A stretch of DNA of 39,461 nucleotides from Paludibacteraceae bacterium (GTDB lineage: Bacteria; Bacteroidota; Bacteroidia; Bacteroidales; Paludibacteraceae). Under the pieces are notes generated by a model. It searched no databases. It saw nothing but the letters and a program-made list of their open reading frames with translations, and was not told where the DNA came from. The position numbers were made by a program, and so were the translations under genes. Shown here one piece after another: positions 26,165 through 33,736 of the stretch; the first letter of the stretch is position 1, and every line of letters begins with the position of its first letter. The stretch spans positions 1-39,461 of the forward strand of contig CAJOCN010000019.1 in the NCBI GenBank assembly GCA_905233255.1, given 5' to 3'.

Positions 26165-28357
26165 TTAATGAATGAACATGAGTTCGCGATATTTAGGAAG
26201 GGACCAGAGCTCGTCATCGACGATCAACTCGAGGGCGTCGGCGTGCTCACGGATCTGTGCCATGAGCGGCAGGACGGTGTCGTGATAAGCAATCGCTTTG
26301 GCGCGCTCGTCAGGCATACGATTGGCTTTATGGCGCGCCTCTGTCATCGCCTCCACCCCTTTGAGAATATCTCCGGAGTGCGCCTCAATCTGACGGATGA
26401 TCGAGTAGTCCATCTCATTGAGGGACTCCGACTCGGTGGCAGAGAATACCTGCTTGACGGTCATTACATTCTGCAACAACATCGTCTGGTACCGCTTGGC
26501 GGCAGGAAGCACGTGGTTGATCACGAGATCACCTAACACACGGCTCTCGATCTGCAGTTTCTTCACGTACGTGTCCCATTTGACCTCGCAACGGCTGGTG
26601 AGTTCCGACTTGCTCAGCACACCCGTGCGGCCGAACATCTTAATCGACGCCGGCGTGAGGTAACGGTCGATCACCAGAGGTACACTCGTCTCGCAGTCCA
26701 AGCCGCGTTTTTCCGCCTCTTTACGCCACTCGTCCGAATAGCCGTTGCCGTCGAAACGGATCGCCTTGCAGGCTACGATATATTTCTTGATCACATCGAA
26801 GAGCACGCGCTCTTTCGCTTCACCCTTCTCGATGCGGGCATCTACCTCATCCTTGAAGATCATCAGCTGCTCCGCTACGGCGGCATTGAGGGCGAGCATC
26901 GCCGCGCCGCAGTTAGCGGACGAACCTACCGCACGGAACTCAAACCGGTTACCCGTGAAGGCGAACGGCGAGGTACGGTTGCGGTCGGTGTTGTCGAGCA
27001 GTATCTCGGGGATATTACCCACGCCGAGTTTCATCTCTTTCTTGGCATTGATGATGATGGCCTCTTCGGCAGACGCGTGCTCCAGTTTGTCGAGCACCTC
27101 GGTGATCTGTTTGCCTAAGAAAACGGAGATGATTGCCGGCGGTGCTTCGTTGGCACCCAGACGGTGCTCGTTCGTCGCCGAGACGATGGAGGCCTTCAGC
27201 AGTCCGTTATGACGATGAACCGCCATCAGCACATTGACGAGGAAGGTAATGAACTGCAGGTTCTGGTAGGGGTTCTTACCCGGTGCCAGAAGGTTCACAC
27301 CGGTGTTCGTACCGAGCGACCAGTTGCAGTGCTTGCCGCTACCGTTGACCTTCGCGTACGGTTTCTCGTGGAGCAGTACGCGGAAATGGTGTCGCTGCGC
27401 CACCCTGTCCATGATACTCATCACAAGCAGGTTATGGTCGTTGGCGAGGTTCACGTTCTCGAAGATCGGCGCCATCTCAAACTGCATGGGCGCCACCTCG
27501 TTATGCCTTGTACGCACGGGGATGCCTGCGCAGAGCGCCTCGTACTCCAAATCCTTCATGAACGCCAGCACGCGCTCGGGAATAGCGCCGAAATAGTGAT
27601 CTTCCAGCTGTTGGCTCTTCGCACTCTCATGTCCCATGAGGGTGCGGCCGGTAAGCATCAGATCCGGGCGGGCGTGGTACAACGCCTCGTCCACCAGGAA
27701 ATACTCCTGCTCCCAACCCAGGTTGGCATGCACGTGCTTCACCTGTTTGTCAAAATAAGCGCCAACCACCTCACGGGCAGCGTGACATAGAGCCGCCGTA
27801 GAGCGGATGAGAGGCGTCTTGTAATCCAGCGCCTCGCCCGTATAAGCCACGAAGACCGTCGGGATACAGAGTGTGTCGCCGACAAGGAACACAGGACTCG
27901 AGGGATCCCAAGCCGAGTAACCACGTGCCTCAAAGGTGTTACGGATACCACCCGAAGGGAATGAAGAAGCGTCCGGTTCCTGCTGGTACAGACTGTCGCC
28001 GCTGAAATCCTCCACCAACGCGCCGTCTTTATCCAAGGTAAAGAACGCGTCGTGTTTCTCGGCGGTACCGCCGGTAAGGGGTTGGAACCAGTGGGTGTAA
28101 TGGGTTGCACCGTGCTCCATCGCCCATTTACGGATGCCGATAGCCACACTGCCGGCTATTTCGCGATGAATAGTGCGGCCGTTATCGACGTCGTCGAACA
28201 ACTGCTCCAGTACCTCCTCCGCGATATACTCTTTCATCCGTTCGCGGGTGAAAACATCGCGCGCAAAATAATCTTTTACCTTACCTTCCGGCGTAATAGC
28301 AGGCACAGGAGTGTGTGCTTTTGCAATTTTGACTGCTTCAAATCGAACATTCTCCAT
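26165..28357 (-). CDS. glnN: Type III glutamine synthetase (GlnN)
   Basis: 730 residues, the large size of GSIII found in Bacteroidota and cyanobacteria. It makes glutamine from glutamate, ammonia and ATP. GSIII features: THYTHWFQPLTGGTAEKHDAF near residue 85, EQEYFLVD (metal-binding Glu), VRTRHNEVAPMQFEMAP, GSGKHCNWSLGTNTG and NEHRLGANEAPPAIIS. The C-terminal ~150 residues are helical, as in the family. It heads the glnN-glmS-ddh operon with a clear promoter at 28410-28440. Confidence 0.97.
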   Translation of the reverse strand: MENVRFEAVKIAKAHTPVPAITPEGKVKDYFARDVFTRERMKEYIAEEVLEQLFDDVDNGRTIHREIAGSVAIGIRKWAMEHGATHYTHWFQPLTGGTAEKHDAFFTLDKDGALVEDFSGDSLYQQEPDASSFPSGGIRNTFEARGYSAWDPSSPVFLVGDTLCIPTVFVAYTGEALDYKTPLIRSTAALCHAAREVVGAYFDKQVKHVHANLGWEQEYFLVDEALYHARPDLMLTGRTLMGHESAKSQQLEDHYFGAIPERVLAFMKDLEYEALCAGIPVRTRHNEVAPMQFEMAPIFENVNLANDHNLLVMSIMDRVAQRHHFRVLLHEKPYAKVNGSGKHCNWSLGTNTGVNLLAPGKNPYQNLQFITFLVNVLMAVHRHNGLLKASIVSATNEHRLGANEAPPAIISVFLGKQITEVLDKLEHASAEEAIIINAKKEMKLGVGNIPEILLDNTDRNRTSPFAFTGNRFEFRAVGSSANCGAAMLALNAAVAEQLMIFKDEVDARIEKGEAKERVLFDVIKKYIVACKAIRFDGNGYSDEWRKEAEKRGLDCETSVPLVIDRYLTPASIKMFGRTGVLSKSELTSRCEVKWDTYVKKLQIESRVLGDLVINHVLPAAKRYQTMLLQNVMTVKQVFSATESESLNEMDYSIIRQIEAHSGDILKGVEAMTEARHKANRMPDERAKAIAYHDTVLPLMAQIREHADALELIVDDELWSLPKYRELMFIH

Positions 28358-28409
28358 AATTTTGACGCTAATTTTTGTTTTTAATCGGATTAAATTTCAA
28401 AATCGACAG

Positions 28410-28440
28410 CAAAAGTACAACAAATTATTCATATATGCAA
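28410..28440 (-). promoter_or_regulatory. Promoter of glnN-glmS-ddh
   Basis: Minus strand: -33 TTGC (28437-28440), 19-nt spacer, -7 TACTTTTG (28410-28417), leaving a leader of about 45 nt before the ATG at 28357. Confidence 0.8.
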
Positions 28441-28511
28441 ATAAAAACACAAAAAAGTGAGCACAGACCCACTTTTTTGATAATTTTTACACAAATTTAC
28501 GGTTTTGGAGG

Positions 28512-30359
28512 TTAATGCACCAGAATTTTCTCGGTGTACCACCGGCCGTTGTAGTACGTTTTGACGAAATAGACGCCGATGGGAAGCATGTCCGTCTTCA
28601 CCTCGCCCTCGATGACGGCCAGCAGTTTGCCGCTTATGTCGATGAGGTAATGCACACCCTCGCCGTGCGGGATAGAGGGATCAGCCGCCAAATCCTCCTC
28701 ACTGAAGGGGTTAGGCAGGAACTGCGGATCTACCATTTCACCATTAAGCGAAGCGTCACCATTAATCATTTCATCATTGCAAACCGGCATGGCGCTGAAC
28801 TCCACGATAGTACGCACGAGCATGTCGTTGAGGTGTTCCACTTTCAGACTGTCGGTCGTCGGTTTGAGGTGTGTATGCCCGATACCCGAGTCGTCGGTCA
28901 GGAAGAACGAAGTGCCGTTGGTCGCCAAGGCGATGGACCGCAACAATAGTTCCCCACTCTCGCCCAGACCGCTGCACACTACCGGCACGATACGTACGCC
29001 GAGCGCCGCAGCGTTGAGAATCTGCTCATGGAGCAGCGCGATAGTAGCCGAGTCCTGGTGGCAGGGCGCATCTAATATAAGGAACGCGATACGCGCACGC
29101 GCGGCATCATTCCAACCGGAGCTGTTCATCGCCGCCATCAGTGCCTCCGGCACCGCCTCCGGGTAATCGCCTCCGCCGTTGGCCTCCTGTTTGTCGATAA
29201 ACTCCTGCGTGGTCTTGAGATCGTCCGTCAGACGCGAGATACGCGTCAGGTACTCGTCGTTATGATCCCGGTAAACGACGGCGCCGGTGCGGATCTTCAG
29301 TCCTCCGGTAGCTTCCGTCGCGCGGGCGATCACATCTTTCATCTCCGCCTGCAGGTAGCGCAACTCGTCGCCCATCGAACCCGTGGCGTCGAAGACGAAC
29401 AGGACGTCCACATCATTTGAGATTTGAGATTTGAGATTTGACATTTGAGAATTGGGGCATTCTTCGTCGAGCACGAAAGTATTACCGCCCTCCGCCCATT
29501 GTTTGGCTACCTGTTTCTGGTCGTCCACACGGACATAGAAATCCGTATGTTTGCCGCAGAGGTTATTGCCGAGCAGTTGGTACCAGAGCTCCGCCTTGCC
29601 GGTGTTGTCCGTCACGGCCTGGAAAAGCGTGTTGCCACTATTATCCAATAAGCTCACGGCACGCGCGGCAATCGGGAAACCGTCCTTGTTCATGACCTGC
29701 ACGGTATAACGATGCCGCGGAGCGATCTGCCACTCGGCGGCGTACTGCTTGTGGCTGCCGTCCAGGATCCCCGGCCAGAGGTTCCATTTGGCGAAATCGT
29801 TCACCTCGCCTGCGGTCAGTTTGCCCGCCGAGACGGCGTTGTTAGCCTCCGTTCCCGGTCGCATGGGCGGCATCTCCATGGCTTCCTCGGCTACCGCATA
29901 ATCCGCTGTAGCCATCGGCATAGCTGTAGCGAGTGAGACAGCCGCTTTGTCGTAGTGTGCACCCGCTGCGCGGTACATAAGGGCTGTGCCGCGAACCATT
30001 GTGTCGCCTTTCCCGCCACGCTCCTTGGAGGCCTTCGGGGTCAGTTTTGCTACCAGCAATGGTGCATTGTGCATTGTGCATTGTGAATTGTAAATTGTGA
30101 ATTGTTCCTTCTTGTACCCTTCGCAGGAGATACTCAGCACATTACTCGTCACCTGTTCGGGTTTGAGTACCACACAGCCGTCGAAAGAGGTCTGATAGAC
30201 CTGCTTGCCGATCTTCACTTGCGCTTCGGGCAGGAGTGCCTGAGTCGTATCCATCACAATAACCGTCAGTCCCGTACTCGCCGGACTCTTCTTCATACAC
30301 GCCTCGGCGGACACCCAACAGAGCGTCATCGCCATCATCAGAGAGAAAATCTTTTTCAT
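28512..30359 (-). CDS. Secreted VWA-domain protein with T9SS-type C-terminal tail
   Basis: 615 residues with a signal peptide (~1-20, ending SAEAC; the Cys may be lipidated). A carboxypeptidase-regulatory-like beta domain (~30-105) comes first, then an unassigned middle, then a von Willebrand factor A domain (~318-490) with metal site DATGSMGDE, TGAVVYRDHND and LILDAP. The last ~45 residues (YLIDISGKLLAVIEG, LPIGVYFVK, EKILVH) resemble a T9SS sorting domain. Likely a surface protein binding a partner through the VWA site. Oddity: three segments are encoded by stuttering repeats like those in gaps between genes: residues ~85-100 (FTIYNSQCTMHNA), ~302-315 (NSQMSNLKSQISN) and ~526-543 (NDEMINGDASLNGEM). 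Confidence 0.88.
   Translation of the reverse strand: MKKIFSLMMAMTLCWVSAEACMKKSPASTGLTVIVMDTTQALLPEAQVKIGKQVYQTSFDGCVVLKPEQVTSNVLSISCEGYKKEQFTIYNSQCTMHNAPLLVAKLTPKASKERGGKGDTMVRGTALMYRAAGAHYDKAAVSLATAMPMATADYAVAEEAMEMPPMRPGTEANNAVSAGKLTAGEVNDFAKWNLWPGILDGSHKQYAAEWQIAPRHRYTVQVMNKDGFPIAARAVSLLDNSGNTLFQAVTDNTGKAELWYQLLGNNLCGKHTDFYVRVDDQKQVAKQWAEGGNTFVLDEECPNSQMSNLKSQISNDVDVLFVFDATGSMGDELRYLQAEMKDVIARATEATGGLKIRTGAVVYRDHNDEYLTRISRLTDDLKTTQEFIDKQEANGGGDYPEAVPEALMAAMNSSGWNDAARARIAFLILDAPCHQDSATIALLHEQILNAAALGVRIVPVVCSGLGESGELLLRSIALATNGTSFFLTDDSGIGHTHLKPTTDSLKVEHLNDMLVRTIVEFSAMPVCNDEMINGDASLNGEMVDPQFLPNPFSEEDLAADPSIPHGEGVHYLIDISGKLLAVIEGEVKTDMLPIGVYFVKTYYNGRWYTEKILVH
28731..28780 (-). repeat. Word repeat inside the VWA gene (third array)
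   Basis: Units of the kind accattaa, catttca and ccattaag surround agcgaagcgtc. They encode the acidic linker NDEMINGDASLNGEM just before the C-terminal tail. Confidence 0.65.
29415..29455 (-). repeat. Heptamer array inside the VWA gene (second array)
   Basis: atttgag is repeated with a 7-bp period (atttgagatttgagatttg), then acatttgag. It encodes NSQMSNLKSQISN immediately before the VWA metal site, in frame. Confidence 0.85.
30060..30106 (-). repeat. Word array inside the VWA gene (first array)
   Basis: gcattgt is repeated three times, then gaattgt, aaattgt and gaattgt. It is translated as FTIYNSQCTMHNA. The same words form the gap repeats at 19525-19553 and 24275-24313. Confidence 0.85.
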
Positions 30360-30388
30360 CTTTCAACTTTCATTTTTCATCTTACATT

Positions 30389-30401
30389 CACAAAATTTGT
30401 G
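30389..30401. promoter_or_regulatory. Small palindrome in the VWA/glyS divergent region
   Basis: CACAAA-A-TTTGTG is a perfect odd palindrome between the divergent VWA and glyS genes. It could be an operator, or part of the VWA promoter, for which no good TAnnTTTG box was found. Confidence 0.35.
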
Positions 30402-30419
30402 CCAGTATTGCATTTTTAT

Positions 30420-30450
30420 TTGCGTATGTCAAAAAAAAGCAGTAATTTTG
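30420..30450 (+). promoter_or_regulatory. Promoter of glyS
   Basis: -33 TTGC (30420-30423), 19-nt spacer with an A8 run, -7 TAATTTTG (30443-30450), 28 nt before the ATG. It differs from the pdxJ promoter at only one of 31 positions. Confidence 0.82.
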
Positions 30451-30478
30451 TGCCGCAAATTGAAATCATAAATATATT

Positions 30479-32032
30479 ATGGCACAGACACAAGAAGAAA
30501 CATTTAAGAAAATCGTTGCGCACTGCAAGGAGTACGGTTTTGTCTTTCCCTCAAGCGAGATCTACGACGGTCTCGGAGCTGTATATGACTACGGTCAGAA
30601 CGGCGTGGAACTGAAGAATAATATCAAGCGTTACTGGTGGGACTCCATGACCCTCCTGCATGAGAATATCGTCGGCATCGATGCCGCTATCTTCATGCAC
30701 CCGACGACTTGGAAGGCTTCGGGTCACGTGGATGCGTTCAACGATCCGCTGATTGACAACCGCGACAGCAAGAAACGCTACCGCGCCGATGTACTCATCG
30801 AGGACCAGATTGCCAAGTACGACGAGAAGATCGCCAAAGAGGTAGAGAAAGCCCGCAAGCGTTTTGGTGACTCGTTCGACGAGGACATGTTCAAAGCTAC
30901 CAACGAGCGCGTGAAAGAGCACATCGCCAAACGCGAAGCATTGCACGCACGTTATGCCAAGGCGATGAACGACAACAACCTTGCCGAACTCAAGCAAATC
31001 ATCCTCGACGAGGAGATCGTATGCCCTATTTCCGGCACCCGTAACTGGACTGACGTGCGTCAGTTCAACCTCATGTTCCAGACCGAGATGGGCTCTACCG
31101 CCGATGGTGCGATGAAGATTTACCTCCGTCCGGAAACCGCACAGGGTATTTTCGTCAATTTCCTCAACGTGCAGAAGACCGGCCGCATGAAAATCCCCTT
31201 CGGTATTGCGCAGATCGGTAAAGCCTTCCGTAACGAGATTGTAGCCCGTCAGTTCGTGTTCCGTATGCGTGAGTTCGAGCAGATGGAGATGCAGTTCTTC
31301 GTTCGTCCGGGCGAGGAACTCAAGTGGTTCGAGCACTGGAAACAGTTCCGCCTCCGCTGGCACAAAGCCCTCGGGCTGGGCGACGAGAAATACCGTTTCC
31401 ACGACCACGACAAACTGGCGCACTACGCCAACGCAGCAACGGATATCGAGTTCCTCATGCCGTTCGGCTTCAAGGAGGTGGAGGGTATCCACAGCCGCAC
31501 GAACTTCGACCTCTCGCAGCACGCCAAGTACAGCGGAAAGAAGATCGAGTACTTCGATCCGGAGCTGAACCAGAGTTACACCCCGTATGTCATTGAGACC
31601 TCTATCGGTGTGGATCGTATGTTCCTCTCCGTCATGTGTTCAAGCTACGAGGAGCAGCAACTGGAAGGCGGCGAAACCCGCGTGGTTCTGCATCTGCCGC
31701 CGGTACTTGCACCGGTCAAGGCTTGTATCATGCCGCTCGTCAAGAAAGACGGACTGCCCGAGAAAGCCCGCGAGATCATGAACGAACTGAAGTTCGATTT
31801 CAAGGTAGCCTACGATGAGAAAGACTCCATCGGCAAGCGTTACCGCCGTCAGGACGCAGTGGGTACTCCGTTCTGTATCACCGTCGATCACGACACCCTC
31901 AATGACGGTTGCGTCACGGTTCGTTACCGCGACACGATTGAGGACCTGCACGAGATCATCCGCAAAGCCACTGACCCCAAAGAGCTCTACCGCAAAATCG
32001 TCGGCGACTCGATGGAAGACACGATGGAATAA
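30479..32032 (+). CDS. glyS: Glycyl-tRNA synthetase, homodimeric class II type
   Basis: 517 residues, the single-chain eukaryote-like GlyRS, not the alpha/beta form. It charges tRNA-Gly. Class II features: FPSSEIYDGLGAVYDYGQNGVELKNNI at the N-terminus, motif 2 around FGIAQIGKAFRNEIVARQF with FRMREFEQMEMQFF, and motif 3 within ETSIGVDRMFLSVM. LRPETAQGIFVNF is typical of the family. The C-terminal anticodon-binding domain starts near LPPVLAPVKACIMPLV. Monocistronic: own promoter upstream and an intrinsic terminator at 32133-32159. Confidence 0.97.
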   Translation: MAQTQEETFKKIVAHCKEYGFVFPSSEIYDGLGAVYDYGQNGVELKNNIKRYWWDSMTLLHENIVGIDAAIFMHPTTWKASGHVDAFNDPLIDNRDSKKRYRADVLIEDQIAKYDEKIAKEVEKARKRFGDSFDEDMFKATNERVKEHIAKREALHARYAKAMNDNNLAELKQIILDEEIVCPISGTRNWTDVRQFNLMFQTEMGSTADGAMKIYLRPETAQGIFVNFLNVQKTGRMKIPFGIAQIGKAFRNEIVARQFVFRMREFEQMEMQFFVRPGEELKWFEHWKQFRLRWHKALGLGDEKYRFHDHDKLAHYANAATDIEFLMPFGFKEVEGIHSRTNFDLSQHAKYSGKKIEYFDPELNQSYTPYVIETSIGVDRMFLSVMCSSYEEQQLEGGETRVVLHLPPVLAPVKACIMPLVKKDGLPEKAREIMNELKFDFKVAYDEKDSIGKRYRRQDAVGTPFCITVDHDTLNDGCVTVRYRDTIEDLHEIIRKATDPKELYRKIVGDSMEDTME

Positions 32033-32036
32033 ACTT

Positions 32037-32080
32037 CCATCGATATCTCGTATATCGAAATATCGTCATCTCGAAATACT
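32037..32080 (+). repeat. Word repeat after glyS
   Basis: Units of the kind tatcg and atatctcg (atcgatatctcgtatatcg, aaatatcgtcatctcg) follow the glyS stop. It resembles the repeat after the GH13 pair in style. Confidence 0.6.
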
Positions 32081-32132
32081 CCTACCAACGCAGCGAAGCT
32101 GCTAAAATGGCACCAAGCTGATGCCAATACAC

Positions 32133-32165
32133 AAACAAGCGCCTCTCCGGCGCTTGTTTCTTTAT
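32133..32165 (+). terminator. Intrinsic terminator of glyS
   Basis: AAACAAGCGCC (32133-32143) and GGCGCTTGTTT (32149-32159) are perfect 11-bp arms around TCTCC, followed by a T-rich stretch (ctttat). Confidence 0.9.
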
Positions 32166-32224
32166 CCATCCCTGCCCTGCCGGCTATATTTCGTCCATTT
32201 CTATACCGTTTTCTGCGCGAAGCG

Positions 32225-32262
32225 GTTTTCATTTTTCATCTTTCATTTTTCACTTTTCTCTT
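32225..32262 (+). repeat. Word repeat upstream of the ORF6N gene
   Basis: ttttcatttttcatctttcatttttcacttttc: 7-mers of the type tttttca. Lies just before the -33 box of the ORF6N gene. A similar stretch occurs at 30361-30385. Confidence 0.65.
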
Positions 32263-32291
32263 GCATATTCCAAAAAAAATGCGTACCTTTG
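32261..32291 (+). promoter_or_regulatory. Promoter of the ORF6N gene
   Basis: -33 TTGC (32261-32264), 19-nt spacer, -7 TACCTTTG (32284-32291). The start ATG at 32310 is 18 nt downstream, so the longer open frame from 32121 is not used. A TGCACCCAGTTTGGGTGCA inverted repeat covers 32290-32308, directly at the transcript start. Confidence 0.8.
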
Positions 32292-32309
32292 CACCCAGTT
32301 TGGGTGCAT

Positions 32310-33338
32310 ATGGCAAAGAAGAACGAAATAGCGAAAGTAGAATCAGCATCAATCCAGCCGTTGGAGAACATTGAGAACCTCATCCACGTCATACGTGGCA
32401 AGCAGGTTATGCTTGATCGTGATTTGGCGCGGTTGTATGGAGTGGAGACAAAACGTCTCAATCAGCAAGTGCAACGTAACCTCGAACGGTTCCCGGAGGA
32501 CTTTATGTTCAAACTTACGAAAGATGAAACTGAACTTTTAAGGTCACAATTTGCAACCTTAGACGATGATTCAGGGAATTTGAAGTCACAAATTGCAACT
32601 TCAAGTGATGATTTTTTAAGGTCACAATTTGCAACCTTAGAAAAAATAGATATGCGTGGTAAGCATGCAAAATTTCTCCCATATGCATTTACGGAAAATG
32701 GAGTGGCTATGCTCAGTTCTGTTCTTCGTTCCCAGCAAGCTATCAATATCAACATCCAAATAATGCGGGCGTTCAATGCGATGCGCCATTTCATCGCAAC
32801 CAACGCACAGGTATTCCAAAGGTTAGAGGTTATCGAACATACGCAGTTAAGTTTAGTTGCACATCAAGAGGAGTTAGCTGCACATCAGACAAGCACCGAT
32901 CAAAAACTTGAAGAGGTATTCCATCGTTTAGACGAAGGGGCTGCAACTCCGAAAGAAGCTATCTTCTATGAAGGTCAGTTCTTCGAGGCGCGGGTGCTAC
33001 TGGAACAAATTATTAAGACGGCAAAGAAGCGCGTCATTATCATTGACGGATATATTGATGCCGCGACGTTTGAGATGTTGGATGTGCGTGCGAAAGGCGT
33101 AACTGCGGAAATCTATTCTGATAGTGAATATAAGACCCTGCGTGATTCGCATAATGCATCCAAAGGCAAACAACCGGTTAATACGCATAAGTGGTCGAAG
33201 TCCTCGCATGACCGTTGGGTGATTATAGATGATACATTGTATCATTGCGGTCATTCTGTCAAGGACTTAGGCAAGAAGTTGTCAGCCATTATGAAGATGG
33301 ATTGGAACCCTGAGGTGGTTCTCAAAGAAGTAAGATAA
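32310..33338 (+). CDS. ORF6N-domain DNA-binding protein with PLD-like C-terminal domain
   Basis: 342 residues. Residues ~24-85 are an ORF6N domain (IRGKQVMLDRDLARLYGVE, ERFPEDFMFKLT), found in phage antirepressors and Bacteroidota chromosomal regulators. KFLPYAFTENGVAML (~121-135) is the usual continuation. Between them the relative RSQFATL / KSQIATS / RSQFATL appears three times, encoded by near-palindromic DNA repeats. A helical, coiled-coil-prone part (~165-215) leads to a C-terminal domain (~225-335) resembling a phospholipase-D-like fold (KRVIIIDGYID, SHDRWVIIDDTLYHCGHSVKDLGKK); the full HKD motif is absent, so it is probably non-catalytic. DNA target and role are unknown; it marks the start of the accessory region. 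Confidence 0.88.
   Translation: MAKKNEIAKVESASIQPLENIENLIHVIRGKQVMLDRDLARLYGVETKRLNQQVQRNLERFPEDFMFKLTKDETELLRSQFATLDDDSGNLKSQIATSSDDFLRSQFATLEKIDMRGKHAKFLPYAFTENGVAMLSSVLRSQQAININIQIMRAFNAMRHFIATNAQVFQRLEVIEHTQLSLVAHQEELAAHQTSTDQKLEEVFHRLDEGAATPKEAIFYEGQFFEARVLLEQIIKTAKKRVIIIDGYIDAATFEMLDVRAKGVTAEIYSDSEYKTLRDSHNASKGKQPVNTHKWSKSSHDRWVIIDDTLYHCGHSVKDLGKKLSAIMKMDWNPEVVLKEVR
32538..32640 (+). repeat. Three near-palindromic repeats inside the ORF6N gene
   Basis: Copies at 32538-32562, 32580-32604 and 32616-32640. Outer copies read AAGGT-cacaatttgca-ACCTT; the middle one reads GAAGT-cacaaattgca-ACTTC. The arms differ between copies but stay complementary within each copy. Confidence 0.85.
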
Positions 33339-33346
33339 ACTTGATA

Positions 33347-33386
33347 TCACAAATTGTGACTTCAAGATGAGATCACAAATTGTGAT
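33347..33386. repeat. Two TCACAAATTGTGA palindromes downstream of the ORF6N gene
   Basis: TCACAAATTGTGA at 33347-33359 and ATCACAAATTGTGAT at 33372-33386. They share the core of the repeats inside the ORF6N gene and begin 9 bp after its stop codon. A related piece, gatttgcaacctta, is at 33566-33579. Confidence 0.8.
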
Positions 33387-33490
33387 GACATAAAATACCG
33401 TCAGCTGCCCAAGACGTTAAATAGGGTAACGTATTGAAAATAACAGCGCAAAGCGTTGCGCACTACATATTAAAATAACATAGCATTACT

Positions 33491-33667
33491 ATTATTCGCA
33501 TTCAAAAAAGCGTCGGAAACTTAGTTTGAATACAAACGAATAATTAGCATTAAGGGGAGCAAGATTTGCAACCTTAGCCAAAGTAATGGTAAATGTACAT
33601 ACCTTTTAGGTGTGGATTTACCTATTTTGGTGAGGGTTTATGCATCCGACGCTTTTCCTGAATGCGA
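33491..33667 (+). repeat. Alternative inverted repeats in the methyltransferase leader
   Basis: Long-range arms: TCGCATTCA...AAAGCGTCGGA at 33496-33517 and its reverse complement at 33645-33667 (one indel plus GG/A difference). Local arms: ATTATTCG (33491-33498) with CGAATAAT (33537-33544) and ATTCAAA (33500-33506) with TTTGAAT (33525-33531). The left arm cannot be in both structures at once. Confidence 0.7.
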
Positions 33668-33699
33668 GTAGGTAGGTTCGCACCTTTTTATTCGTTCTT

Positions 33700-33736
33700 A
33701 TGATTGATAGCAATGCACAAAACAGCTATCAATCAT
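33700..33736 (+). promoter_or_regulatory. 12-bp inverted repeat covering the methyltransferase start codon
   Basis: ATGATTGATAGC (33700-33711) and GCTATCAATCAT (33725-33736) are perfect arms around a 13-nt loop. The right arm includes the first two bases of the ATG at 33735. In RNA this would hide the start codon; in DNA it could be a dimeric repressor site. Confidence 0.75.

Larger units (their letters stand above)
33339..33734 (+). other. 396-bp gene-free leader region before the methyltransferase
   Basis: No convincing open frame. Holds two copies of the palindrome TCACAAATTGTGA (33347-33359, 33373-33385), a GCGCAA/TTGCGC hairpin (33446-33461), a local hairpin (33491-33506 with 33525-33544), a long-range inverted repeat (33496-33517 with 33645-33667) and a 12-bp inverted repeat reaching the start codon (33700-33736). 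No TAnnTTTG promoter with a proper -33 was found, so the promoter is unknown. Confidence 0.75.

Noticed and set aside
26100..26200. glmS ribozyme upstream of glmS
   Set aside because: glmS begins 1 bp after the glnN stop, leaving no room for the ribozyme outside coding sequence.
30551..31522. 323-codon minus-strand open frame opposite glyS
   Set aside because: Antisense shadow of glyS; no promoter, no recognisable motif.
32121..32309. N-terminal extension of the ORF6N protein from 32121
   Set aside because: The extension crosses the glyS terminator and the gene's own promoter; ATG 32310 fits the promoter and the family start.
33496..33667. Integron attC site or transposon ends
   Set aside because: No GTTRRRY/RYYYAAC core sites, no target duplication visible and no recombinase or transposase in the window; kept only as alternative inverted repeats.
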